Assembly: GCA_026705925.1 (NCBI GenBank)
Contig: JAPOZT010000038.1
Location: 1 to 32,214, forward strand
From: Gemmatimonadota bacterium
GTDB lineage: Bacteria > JAAXHH01
Length of the DNA: 32,214 nt
Direction: 5' to 3'
In this document: in pieces, positions 23,325 through 31,415 of the stretch
Layout of the letters: every line of letters starts with the position of its first letter
Numbering within the stretch: the stretch's first letter is position 1
The notes under the pieces: model-generated
What the model was told of the DNA's origin: nothing
The model's input: only the letters and a program-made list of their open reading frames with translations
Databases searched by the model: none
Translations under genes and position numbers: made by a program

Positions 23325-24698
23325 ATGTCTTCCGCGTCTTCCCGCGGCGGTCTGCTGCGCGTACTCGGCCTGATCACGGGACTGGCCATCACCTTCGGGG
23401 GCATCGTCAGTCTCGGTATCCTGCGTGCGCCGGGTGAAGTGGCAGCCCAGTTGCCCGATCCCTGGTGGTACATGGCGACCTGGATCGCGGCGGGCGTGTT
23501 CGTACTGTTCAGCACGGCTTCCGCCGCCGAACTGGCTACCGCATTGCCGCGGGCCGGAGCCTACTACGTCTACGCACACCGGTCCCTCGGCCCCTTCGTC
23601 GGGTTTGTCAGCGGGTGGACCGACTGGCTGAACTGGTGCGGCGCGACGGCCATGACCATCGTCGTCATCAACGAATACCTTCATCTCCTGACGCCCGCGA
23701 TTCCGAAGTACAGCTTGCCGTTGTGCCTGGCCATCGCGGTCTCCTTCGCCCTGATCCAGTGGCGGGGCGTGAAATGGGGAACCGGCGTGCACAACGCGGC
23801 GAGCATGATCAAGGCGGTTGTGTTCGCGGTGCTCATCATCGCGTGTTCCGTACTGGCGGGTGGCGGAGGTGCGGAGAGCGAGGCGGCCGCCCTGCCGGCC
23901 ATGCCCGCGGGCTGGGCCCTGGTCATGGCCTTTATCGTGGCGCTGAGAGGGGTGCTTTATGCTTACGACGGCTGGGTGTTTACTGCTTACTTTTCTGAAG
24001 AAATGGCCAATCCGGGACGTACGATTCCCCGGTCGATGTTCGTGGGCGTCGGGATCGTCATCGCGGTCTACCTGCTCATCAACATCGCCTTGCTGCGTAT
24101 GCTGCCCATGTCGGAGATCGTTGGGGCGGAGCTGGCCGTGGGACGGGCCGTCGAGACATTGTTGGGACCGCTGGCGGAGACGGTCATCACGGCGTTCCTG
24201 ACCGGATTCCTGATCGTGGGGATCAACCTGGGATACATGTTCGCCGCCCGCGTGATCTACGCCATGAGCACCGACGGCCTGTTCTTCAGGCAGTGCCGGC
24301 GGGTAAACCGGGGCGGCACGCCCACGGCGGCGCTCGTCGCCAGCCTGTCGGTCACGATCGTATTCCTGCTGTTCAGCGGAAGCTTCGTACGCCTGGTGGA
24401 GGCCCTGGCGTTCTTCACCGTAGTCAACTACGCCATCCTGTTCCTTTCCGTCTTTCTCCTGAGACGTAAGGAACCCGATCTCCCCCGCCCTTACCGGGCC
24501 TGGGGATATCCGTGGACGACGGCGCTGACGCTTGCCGGTGCCGTAGCCTTCCTGGCCGGCAACATCGCGGGCGGTACGGCCGTCAGCCTGACGGCCCTGG
24601 GCGTGGTCGTCTTGAGCTATCCACTGTATCTGCTGTTTCGCCGGATCAATAAGCGCTCTTCCGGGTCGTCAGGGGGCACCAGCGAGATGCAAGCATAG
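23325..24698 (+). CDS. APC-family amino acid permease
   Basis: This 457-residue inner-membrane protein has about 12 hydrophobic helices. It begins with the family helix 1 break (GLAITFGGIVSLGILRAPGEVAAQLPDP) and has the helix 2-3 motif ALPRAGAYYVYAHRSLGPFVGFVSGW, both characteristic of APC (basic amino acid/polyamine or L-type) carriers. It exchanges or symports amino acids, substrate unknown. It ends in a short cytoplasmic tail rich in Ser. AGGAT lies 5 bases before the ATG. Its last 53 bases overlap the 3' end of the convergent PhyH-HEAT gene. Confidence 0.9.
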   Translation: MSSASSRGGLLRVLGLITGLAITFGGIVSLGILRAPGEVAAQLPDPWWYMATWIAAGVFVLFSTASAAELATALPRAGAYYVYAHRSLGPFVGFVSGWTDWLNWCGATAMTIVVINEYLHLLTPAIPKYSLPLCLAIAVSFALIQWRGVKWGTGVHNAASMIKAVVFAVLIIACSVLAGGGGAESEAAALPAMPAGWALVMAFIVALRGVLYAYDGWVFTAYFSEEMANPGRTIPRSMFVGVGIVIAVYLLINIALLRMLPMSEIVGAELAVGRAVETLLGPLAETVITAFLTGFLIVGINLGYMFAARVIYAMSTDGLFFRQCRRVNRGGTPTAALVASLSVTIVFLLFSGSFVRLVEALAFFTVVNYAILFLSVFLLRRKEPDLPRPYRAWGYPWTTALTLAGAVAFLAGNIAGGTAVSLTALGVVVLSYPLYLLFRRINKRSSGSSGGTSEMQA

Positions 24699-26094
24699 CA
24701 TCCAGAAAATCGTCCCGGTCCGTGCCGGCGATCATGCGGGCCGCGGCCGCCATTGCGTAGTAGCGGACGTAGCGTCCCTCGTCCTCGACCGAGCGCGCTG
24801 CAAGGTCATCGACCAGGTCCGCATCCTGAATCGGGTGTCTGGCCAGGGCGAAGGCGATATTGCGTCGGACCCGCTCGTCCTCGTCCCCGATCGCACCCCG
24901 AAGCACAGGGGCGTCGTCGTCACTGAAGCCGCCAAGGACCGCCAGGGCGTCGGATGCGTTTCGGCGAACCCATGCGTCCTCATCGCCGAGTGCACGAAAC
25001 AGCGCGGGGCGGGCCGATGACGCAGGCAGGCCGATATCACCCAGAACATCCGCGGCGGCCGCCCGTACCCACCAGGCATCGTCTTCGAGCAGTGCCTCCA
25101 GGTGCTTGACCGCTGGACGTCCCACGGCCGACAGCGCATAGGCGGCGGGCAGTTCAGACGGATTACCGCCCGCGGGATTCGCCGGGTTCCTGGGTACGCT
25201 CGCCAGGGCCTGCTCTTCACTGGTCGCGCACAGTTGTTCCACTAGCGGCTCCACCGCTTCCGCACCCTTCCTGCCGAACGTGTACGCGGCCTGCAACCGT
25301 ACCCGCTCGTCCGCGTCGTCAAGGGCCGCCAGGCAGCGATCGATGGACACCCCCTTTGCTTCAACCTCGCCGCTATCCCCTCCCGACAACCAGTTCCATA
25401 CCGCCTCGGAAACAGCGGGAAGCGCGTCGTCAGGCTGAGGCTTCCAGCCGCGGTTTCCACTTTCCCATGTGGGTCCGGTCGGCTCGCGCGAACGGGTGAA
25501 CTGGAACTTGAGCATGTACCGGTTCTTTTCGCTGACGTTCGGCATGGCACGGTGCCAGGAGTCGAAGTTCACGATGGAAACCGTCCCGGCGGGACCGCAC
25601 AGTCCCAGTGCGGATTCTGTGGTTTTGGACGCCTCACAATCGGAGATCCTGTTGTGGTGCTGCACGCCGGGCAGGATGCCCGTCGGGCCCATGTCCGCAC
25701 TCACGTCCTGGGGATAGTAGAAGGCCATCACCCACCGGCAGCGCGCATGCCGCACGTTATGGTCGAAGATGTAATCGTCCTTGTGCCACTGCTGGCCGGA
25801 ACTGCCCGGCTTGTTCAGGTGGCAGTACCGGTGGGGATGCATGAGGTAACCGGGTCCGAGCAGACTGGTCAGCGCTCCTTGCACGGCGGGCTGGTCGAAG
25901 ACCCGCCGGATCTCGGGTATCCGCGGCAGGATGTTGTTGCCGGGATTGCCTTCCTCCTCGAGCACGGCCTCGATCTTGCGGTACAGATCCTGGTGAAACT
26001 CTGCGGGCAGCCCGGCGTTGACCTGCACGTATCCATCCGTGATGAACCGGCGGATGTGGTCGTCCCGCAGGAGATGGGGATTCTGGGTTGGCAT
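24646..26094 (-). CDS. Phytanoyl-CoA dioxygenase-family protein fused to HEAT repeats
   Basis: This 482-residue protein has an N-terminal PhyH-type Fe(II)/2-oxoglutarate dioxygenase domain (about 10-205) with the HxD iron ligands His104 and Asp106 (QWHKDD), a distal His181 (SWHRAMPN) and an Arg near 192 for 2-oxoglutarate. The C-terminal half (about 235-475) is a run of HEAT-type helical repeats, each with DEDxRVRxxAAxAL-like signatures (for example DEDAWVRRNASDALAVLG and DEDERVRRNIAFALARH). PhyH enzymes hydroxylate small molecules or lipids; HEAT repeats bind proteins, so a scaffolded or protein-targeted hydroxylase is possible. No signal peptide. AGAGGG lies about 7 bases before the ATG. 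Substrate unknown. The 3' end overlaps the permease gene on the other strand. Confidence 0.88.
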   Translation of the reverse strand: MPTQNPHLLRDDHIRRFITDGYVQVNAGLPAEFHQDLYRKIEAVLEEEGNPGNNILPRIPEIRRVFDQPAVQGALTSLLGPGYLMHPHRYCHLNKPGSSGQQWHKDDYIFDHNVRHARCRWVMAFYYPQDVSADMGPTGILPGVQHHNRISDCEASKTTESALGLCGPAGTVSIVNFDSWHRAMPNVSEKNRYMLKFQFTRSREPTGPTWESGNRGWKPQPDDALPAVSEAVWNWLSGGDSGEVEAKGVSIDRCLAALDDADERVRLQAAYTFGRKGAEAVEPLVEQLCATSEEQALASVPRNPANPAGGNPSELPAAYALSAVGRPAVKHLEALLEDDAWWVRAAAADVLGDIGLPASSARPALFRALGDEDAWVRRNASDALAVLGGFSDDDAPVLRGAIGDEDERVRRNIAFALARHPIQDADLVDDLAARSVEDEGRYVRYYAMAAAARMIAGTDRDDFLDAMLASRWCPLTTRKSAY

Positions 26095-26135
26095 GACGGA
26101 CCCTCTCTGATGGACTTGGACTGAGACTTTTTTGA

Positions 26136-26183
26136 GTCACCCGAATACAGGCTGTTATGAACACAGGTCGTCATGTAGACAGG
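26136..26183. repeat. 16-bp-period degenerate repeat upstream of the PhyH-HEAT gene
   Basis: Three 16-bp units (26136-26151, 26152-26167, 26168-26183) each end in ACAGG; units two and three share 11 of 16 bases. They sit 42-89 bp before the PhyH-HEAT start, in its leader or promoter. A weak minus-strand promoter (TTGTAG at 26216-26221, spacer 17, TACATT at 26193-26198) lies just upstream of them. Confidence 0.4.
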
Positions 26184-26208
26184 CCGTCCTCTAATGTAAA
26201 GTCGTAAC

Positions 26209-26237
26209 TTGATTTCTACAATCAAGATAGGTAAATT
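26209..26237 (+). promoter_or_regulatory. Possible promoter of leuS
   Basis: TTGATT (26209-26214), 17 bases, then TAAATT (26232-26237) matches 4/6 at each hexamer. It gives a leader of about 100 nt before the leuS ATG. CTTGAT (26208-26213) and ATCAAG (26221-26226) form a 6-bp inverted repeat over the -35 and spacer. It overlaps a weaker divergent candidate for the PhyH-HEAT gene. Confidence 0.4.
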
Positions 26238-26345
26238 ACCGGGGCAAAACACGAGAGTTCAGCAAATCGACAATCTCTGGACCACAAGGGGCCGGGGTCG
26301 ACGACCGAGAAACGAAATCCAGATAGAAACAGCACCGGGGAAGCA

Positions 26346-28787
26346 ATGAACGGCGACAGATACGATCACGGGGCGGTCGAGGCGCGTTGGATCGAGCGCT
26401 GGGATTCAGAAGGGACCTACGAGGTCGATCTGGAGGCGGCGCGTAAGCCCTACTACAACCTCATGATGTTTCCCTATCCCTCCGCCGAGGGCATGCACGT
26501 GGGCAACGTCTTCGCCTACACGGGCGCGGATATCCACGGAAGGTACATGCGTGCTAAGGGATACGACGTGTTCGAGCCCATGGGCTTCGACGCCTTCGGG
26601 ATCCATTCCGAGAACTTCGCCCTCAAGATCAACACCCATCCCGGACGGCTGATCCCCGAGAACATCGAGAATTTCACCCGGCAGTTCAAGCGCCTTGGCG
26701 CCATGTTCGACTGGCGTCACGAAGTACAGTCCACCGATCCGGACTACTACCGGTGGACGCAATGGATCTTCATTCAGCTCTACAAGGCCGGGCTGGCCTA
26801 TCAGAAAGAAGCGCCGGTCACCTGGTGTCCCTCCTGCAACACCGTGCTCGCGGCGGAACAGGCCGAGGGCGGGGTGTGCGAGCGATGCGACGCACAGGTG
26901 GAGCAGCGGAACATGCGCCAGTGGTTCTTCCGGATCACGGCCTACGCCAGGCAACTGCTGGAGAACCTGGAGACCATCGACTGGTCCGAGACGACCAAGA
27001 CCGCACAGCGCAGGTGGATCGGCCGCAGCGAAGGGGCTGAAGTAGATTTCCCGCTGGCGGATCACGACGAGAAGCTCAGCGTGTTCACCACGCGGCCGGA
27101 TACGCTCTGGGGCGCCACCTACATGGTCCTCGCGCCGGAACACCCTTTTGTCGACGTCGTGACCACGGAGGAGCAGCGCGCGGCCGTCCAGGCGTATGTA
27201 AGAGAAAGCGGCAGGAAGACGGCCATCGAACGCGAGGACGTTACCCGAGATAAGACCGGCGTGTTCACGGGCGGCTACGCCGTCAATCCGGTCAACGACG
27301 CCCGGATTCCGATCTGGATATCCGATTACGTGCTGATGACCTACGGGACAGGCGCCATCATGGCGGTGCCGGCCCATGACGGGCGGGACTTCGAGTTCGC
27401 CCGGGCCTTCGATCTGCCCATCGTCCAGGTGATCAGCGGATCGGAAGACACGACGAACGGTTACGACGGCGCGGCCGACCTCGAGGAAGCCTATACCGGC
27501 GAGGGGACCATGATCAACAGCGGCCCCTTCGACGGCACGCACAGTACCGTCGGCGTGGGCGCGGTCACGGACTGGCTGGAAGACCGCGGCGTCGGGAAGC
27601 GGCAGGTCAACTACCGGCTGAGGGACTGGTGTATCAGCCGCCAGCGGTACTGGGGGCCGCCCATCCCGATGGTCCACTGCAGAGCTTGCGGCGTGGTACC
27701 CGTACCCGAGGACCAGTTGCCCGTGGTCCTGCCCCACGTGGAGGACTTCAGGCCGGACGGCACCGGACGAAGCCCGCTGGCGCGCGACCCGTCCTTCCTG
27801 AACACCACCTGTCCCGCGTGCGGCGGTCCGGCCACCCGGGAGACCGACGTCAACGACAACTTCCTGGATTCGGCGTGGTACTTCTTCCGGTATCCCAGCT
27901 CGGAACGCTCAGACGTGGTCTTCGATCCGGAGATGACGGAACGGTGGCTGCCCGTGGACATGTACGTCGGAGGCAACGAGCACGCGGTGCTGCACCTCAT
28001 GTACACCCGCTTCATCACGATGGCGCTGCACGACATCGGCCTGGTCTCCTTTTCCGAACCTTTCAAGAAGTTCCGGGCGCACGGCACCATCATCCGTTCC
28101 GGCGCGAAGATGAGCAAATCCAAAGGGAACGTGGTCAACCCCGACGAATACCTGGACCGTTTCGGCGCGGACGCCTTCCGCACCTATCTCATGTTCCTGG
28201 GGCCCTACCAGGTGGGCGGTGATTTCCAGGACGCGGGCATCAACGGCGTGCGGCGGTTCTACGACCGGCTCTGGCGCTACGCCACCGGGACCGTATTCAG
28301 TGAGGCGCCGGTCGAGGACCCCGAATTGCTCGCCCTGCTGCACGGCAAGACCCGGGACGTCACCGGGGACATGGCGTCGTTCCAGTACAACACGGCCATC
28401 GCGCGCCTGATGGAGCTGCTCAACGGCCTGCAGAACGCGTCCTCACACCATCGCGAATCCATCGACCGGTTGCTGCAGCTGGCCGCCCCTTTCGCGCCCT
28501 TCATCTCCCAGGAACTGTGGAACCGCCTGGGAAGCGAGGGCATGGTCTGCGACGTACCCTGGCCGGAGTACGATCCGGCGCTGATCGTTTCCGCCACGAT
28601 CGAATACGTCATCCAGATCAACGGCCGGGTACGGGACAGGCTCGAACTGCCGCCCGGTACGCCCCGCGAAGAAATCGAGCAGGCCGCCCTCGCCAGCGAA
28701 CGCGTACGGCAGTGGACCGATGGCAAGGAATCGGTCCGCAACATCTTCGTGCCGGACAAGCTGCTCAACATCGTGGTCAAGGGCTAG
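26346..28787 (+). CDS. leuS: Leucyl-tRNA synthetase
   Basis: This 813-residue class Ia synthetase charges tRNA-Leu. The HIGH motif appears as HVGN in FPYPSAEGMHVGN (about 42-54), and KMSKS at 588-592. A zinc-binding CPSC...CERC module (about 160-180), the editing-domain TTRPDTLWGATYM and the GTGAIMAVPAHDGRDFEF segment typical of LeuRS editing site CP1 follow, then DWCISRQRYWG. Length is slightly below the usual bacterial 850-870. GGGGAAG lies 3-4 bases before the ATG. The next gene begins 12 bp after its stop, so leuS and the glycosyltransferase are probably co-transcribed. Confidence 0.97.
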   Translation: MNGDRYDHGAVEARWIERWDSEGTYEVDLEAARKPYYNLMMFPYPSAEGMHVGNVFAYTGADIHGRYMRAKGYDVFEPMGFDAFGIHSENFALKINTHPGRLIPENIENFTRQFKRLGAMFDWRHEVQSTDPDYYRWTQWIFIQLYKAGLAYQKEAPVTWCPSCNTVLAAEQAEGGVCERCDAQVEQRNMRQWFFRITAYARQLLENLETIDWSETTKTAQRRWIGRSEGAEVDFPLADHDEKLSVFTTRPDTLWGATYMVLAPEHPFVDVVTTEEQRAAVQAYVRESGRKTAIEREDVTRDKTGVFTGGYAVNPVNDARIPIWISDYVLMTYGTGAIMAVPAHDGRDFEFARAFDLPIVQVISGSEDTTNGYDGAADLEEAYTGEGTMINSGPFDGTHSTVGVGAVTDWLEDRGVGKRQVNYRLRDWCISRQRYWGPPIPMVHCRACGVVPVPEDQLPVVLPHVEDFRPDGTGRSPLARDPSFLNTTCPACGGPATRETDVNDNFLDSAWYFFRYPSSERSDVVFDPEMTERWLPVDMYVGGNEHAVLHLMYTRFITMALHDIGLVSFSEPFKKFRAHGTIIRSGAKMSKSKGNVVNPDEYLDRFGADAFRTYLMFLGPYQVGGDFQDAGINGVRRFYDRLWRYATGTVFSEAPVEDPELLALLHGKTRDVTGDMASFQYNTAIARLMELLNGLQNASSHHRESIDRLLQLAAPFAPFISQELWNRLGSEGMVCDVPWPEYDPALIVSATIEYVIQINGRVRDRLELPPGTPREEIEQAALASERVRQWTDGKESVRNIFVPDKLLNIVVKG

Positions 28788-28799
28788 GCCGCTTCTTCC

Positions 28800-29822
28800 A
28801 TGTCCACGCCGCGCATATCCGTCCTGATGCCGGTCTACAACGCTGCCGGCACGCTTCCCGAAACCCTGCAAAGCATCGCCGCGCAGACGCTGGGCGACTT
28901 CGAGGTCATCGCCGTCGATGACGGGTCGGACGACGACAGCGGGACGATCCTGGAGGCATGGGGCCGTGGGGACCGGAGAATCCAGCCGGTCCGAGCCGGC
29001 CGCGTCGGCCTGGTCGAGGCGCTGAACCTCGGACTTTCGCGGTGCCGGGGCGAGTGGGTCGCCCGCATGGACGCCGACGACCGGATGCGCCCGGACCGTC
29101 TCGCCCTGCAGACGGCGCTACTGGACGCCCGGCCGGATATCAGCGTAGCCGGATCGCTCGTGGAGATCTTCGCCGAGGGCACGGTGGGCGAGGGCATGAA
29201 GGTCTACGAGGCCTGGCTCAACAGCCTCGTCGAGCCCGGGGACATCGCCCGGGAGATCTTCATCGAAAGTCCGATTGCCCATCCGTCGGCCATGGTGCGG
29301 CGGGATGATCTCGTGAAGCTCGGCGGATACCGCGATGCCGGATGGCCGGAAGATTACGATCTGTGGCACCGCTATCACGCCGCGGGACGGAGGTTCGCCA
29401 AGGTGCCGGAAGTGCTGCTGTACTGGCGGGAACATGCGGACCGGCTGACGCGAACGGACGCCCGGTACTCGGTGGAGAACTTCCTCCGCGTCAAGGCGCA
29501 CTTCCTGGTCAACGGCCCACTGCGGGACCGGGACGGGCTGATCGTCTGGGGCGCGGGACAGACCGGCCGGCGGTTGACCAGGCACATCCTACGCATGGGT
29601 CGTCCGATTGATGCCTTCGTGGACATTTCTCCCCGTAAGATCGGCAGCCGTATGCGCGAAGCCCCGGTGATCGGTCCCGATGAACTGACCTCGGCCTGGA
29701 ACCGCTTCCGCCATCCGATGCTCGTCGTCGCCGTTTCCTCGCGCGGCGCGCGGAAGCTGATACGCCAGGCACTCGCGGACTCGGGCCTTACCGAAGTGGA
29801 AGACTACCTGTGCGCGGCCTGA
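28800..29822 (+). CDS. Family 2 glycosyltransferase with C-terminal Rossmann-like domain
   Basis: This 340-residue protein has a GT-A glycosyltransferase family 2 domain (about 5-225): ISVLMPVYNAAGTLPETLQS, the VDDGSDD nucleotide-binding pair (about 40-45) and the metal-binding DAD at 91-93 (ARMDADDRMRPDR). A second domain from about 240 to 335 starts with LIVWGAGQTGRRLTRHI, a dinucleotide-binding-like fold. Family 2 enzymes add sugars to polysaccharide, lipid or protein; the acceptor is unknown. There is no membrane segment, so it acts in the cytoplasm or at the membrane face. The ribosome site is poor; translation may be coupled to leuS, whose stop is 12 bp upstream. Confidence 0.9.
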   Translation: MSTPRISVLMPVYNAAGTLPETLQSIAAQTLGDFEVIAVDDGSDDDSGTILEAWGRGDRRIQPVRAGRVGLVEALNLGLSRCRGEWVARMDADDRMRPDRLALQTALLDARPDISVAGSLVEIFAEGTVGEGMKVYEAWLNSLVEPGDIAREIFIESPIAHPSAMVRRDDLVKLGGYRDAGWPEDYDLWHRYHAAGRRFAKVPEVLLYWREHADRLTRTDARYSVENFLRVKAHFLVNGPLRDRDGLIVWGAGQTGRRLTRHILRMGRPIDAFVDISPRKIGSRMREAPVIGPDELTSAWNRFRHPMLVVAVSSRGARKLIRQALADSGLTEVEDYLCAA

Positions 29823-30150
29823 AAGCGGACCGGGTGGGCGTAATCGACTGGACTAGCCGGACCGCGCCCGGCCCGGCCCGGTGAACCAGACAGAACGACT
29901 GGACCGGGCGAACGAGAGGATTCTGAATACCGGGCGCCCCGAAGTTGTATACCTTCCACAATACCTTTGTCATTTCATGCATTGCGCGTTACATTGACCG
30001 ATCAGCGGATTCTGATTTCAAGCATCGCGGCTGAGCGGCCACGCATGCACATGGCGTAGCCTTCACAGGGCGTCACGCACGCATTTTGCCAGGCAGTTCC
30101 CTGGACCTGCGTAACAATCCTTGGTAGAACAACCCTTAAAGGAGTGCATC
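29823..30150. other. Intergenic region between glycosyltransferase and Tat aminotransferases
   Basis: About 328 bp with no supported gene or RNA. A CCGG-rich tract lies near 29855-29882. Only a weak plus-strand promoter pair was seen (TTGTAT and TGTCAT at 17-base spacing near 29944-29972). No rho-independent terminator with a U-run was found after the glycosyltransferase stop. Confidence 0.4.
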
Positions 30151-31371
30151 ATGGTAGACAGGGCGGATAGCATACGGGAACAGGAAACCCCGTCCGGTTT
30201 TTCGAGACGCGGCTTTATAAGAGGTATGATGGTCGGCGCAGGCGCACTGACGCTGGGCAGTTACGAGGCCGTGGCGCAGATGATCTCCGGACCCAACGCG
30301 CGACCCGTGCGCGGGTGGGGCGTACCCGAAGGTCTCGTGCGCCTGAGCGGGAACGAAATGCCGATCGGCCCGTCGCCCCGAGCGGTTGAAGCGGTCCTGG
30401 AGAATGTGTATTCCTTCAACCGTTACAACCGGAACCGGGACATCTACGCCAGGATCGCCCAGCGGCACGGGCTGCCCGTGGTGGAGTGGGCGCCGAATTC
30501 CTTCACGCCGCCCGGTGCCTGGGTCACCCTGGGCTGTGGATCGTCTGAGGTGCTGTACGCCGTCGCGTCCGCCTATCTTCGGGATGGGGCTGAAATGATT
30601 GAGGCCACGCCAGGCTACGCCGGTGTATACCGTGTCGCGGAGCCCAATGGCGGCACGGTGAAGTGGGTCCCCCTGACCAGCGGCTTCCAGCAGGACCTCG
30701 ATGCGATGAAGACCGCCATATCCGAGAACACCAGGGTGGTGGTCATCACGAACCCGGGCAACCCGACCGGCGTGCTCGTCCCCTCGGAATCCGTGAAGAA
30801 GTTCGTCCAGGAGGTCCCGTCCGACGTGATCGTCTTCGTGGACGAGGCCTACATCGAGTTCTCGAAGAACCCCGAAGACCGGATCGGCGCCGCACCGCTG
30901 ATCCTGGACCATGAAAACGTGATCGTGGCCCGTACGTTCTCCAAGATCATGGGCATGGCGGGACTCGGCGTCGGCTACGGCCTGGCGCGCCCCGAAGTCA
31001 TCGAGAAGCTGAACCAGAACAAGGGCGGCCGGCCCAGCATGCTTTCGACCAACGCCGCGGCGGCCGGGATGGAGGATCACGACTACCAGGACCGGGCGCG
31101 GCAGGTGACCTGGGAAGGCCAGGAGTACTTCGCCAGCAATTTCGACGAAATGGGCATCGAGTACGTACCCAGCCAGTCCAGTTTCATGCTGATCAACGTG
31201 CACAAGGACGCGGATGAAGTCGTCCGCAAGCTGAGGGAAGAATACAACGTGATGGTCGGCAACGGAAAGCGCCGCTGGGAAATGGATACCTGGCTGCGGG
31301 TCACCTCCGGCCTGATGGAAGAGAACGAGGCCTTCATGGCAGCGCTGAGGAAGGTGCTGGTAAGCAGTTGA
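30151..31371 (+). CDS. Tat-exported HisC-like PLP aminotransferase (copy 1)
   Basis: This 406-residue class I/II fold-type-I PLP enzyme resembles histidinol-phosphate aminotransferase. Its N-terminus carries a twin-arginine signal (SRRGFIRGMMVGAGALTLG, ending near EAVAQ at about 39-43), so it should be folded with its cofactor and exported by Tat. The catalytic core is present: NPGNPTG, VDEAYIEFS (Asp and Tyr to PLP) and the Schiff-base Lys265 in RTFSKIMGMAGLG. The substrate is unknown; biosynthetic HisC would not be exported. AAAGGAG lies 5-6 bases before ATG at 30151, which makes that start clearly better than the open frame to 30121. A close paralogue follows 44 bp after its stop. Confidence 0.92.
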   Translation: MVDRADSIREQETPSGFSRRGFIRGMMVGAGALTLGSYEAVAQMISGPNARPVRGWGVPEGLVRLSGNEMPIGPSPRAVEAVLENVYSFNRYNRNRDIYARIAQRHGLPVVEWAPNSFTPPGAWVTLGCGSSEVLYAVASAYLRDGAEMIEATPGYAGVYRVAEPNGGTVKWVPLTSGFQQDLDAMKTAISENTRVVVITNPGNPTGVLVPSESVKKFVQEVPSDVIVFVDEAYIEFSKNPEDRIGAAPLILDHENVIVARTFSKIMGMAGLGVGYGLARPEVIEKLNQNKGGRPSMLSTNAAAAGMEDHDYQDRARQVTWEGQEYFASNFDEMGIEYVPSQSSFMLINVHKDADEVVRKLREEYNVMVGNGKRRWEMDTWLRVTSGLMEENEAFMAALRKVLVSS

Positions 31372-31385
31372 TCGTTCGTACGATC
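31370..31385. other. Hairpin-forming repeat between the two aminotransferase genes
   Basis: GATCGT, a 4-base loop TCGT, then ACGATC forms a perfect 6-bp stem starting inside the first gene's stop codon. No U-run follows, so it is not an intrinsic terminator; it could stabilise or separate the first gene's mRNA. Confidence 0.4.
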
Positions 31386-31415
31386 GATTCGAGTACCTGA
31401 TCAAAGGACGGAGTT

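Noticed and set aside
23139..23792. Minus-strand frame that repeats Ala-Ser-Pro from the 12-bp array
   Set aside because: The repeat reads as a peptide in any frame and the rest is antisense to the permease.
26238..26345. T-box or leader-peptide attenuator upstream of leuS
   Set aside because: No T-box consensus, no Leu-rich leader peptide and no terminator hairpin were seen in the roughly 100-nt leader.
26406..27737. 443-codon minus-strand frame opposite leuS
   Set aside because: LeuRS motifs are fully intact on the other strand, so this is a shadow.
30136..31404. 422-codon minus-strand frame opposite the first Tat aminotransferase
   Set aside because: It is antisense to an intact enzyme with a good ribosome site; no family features.
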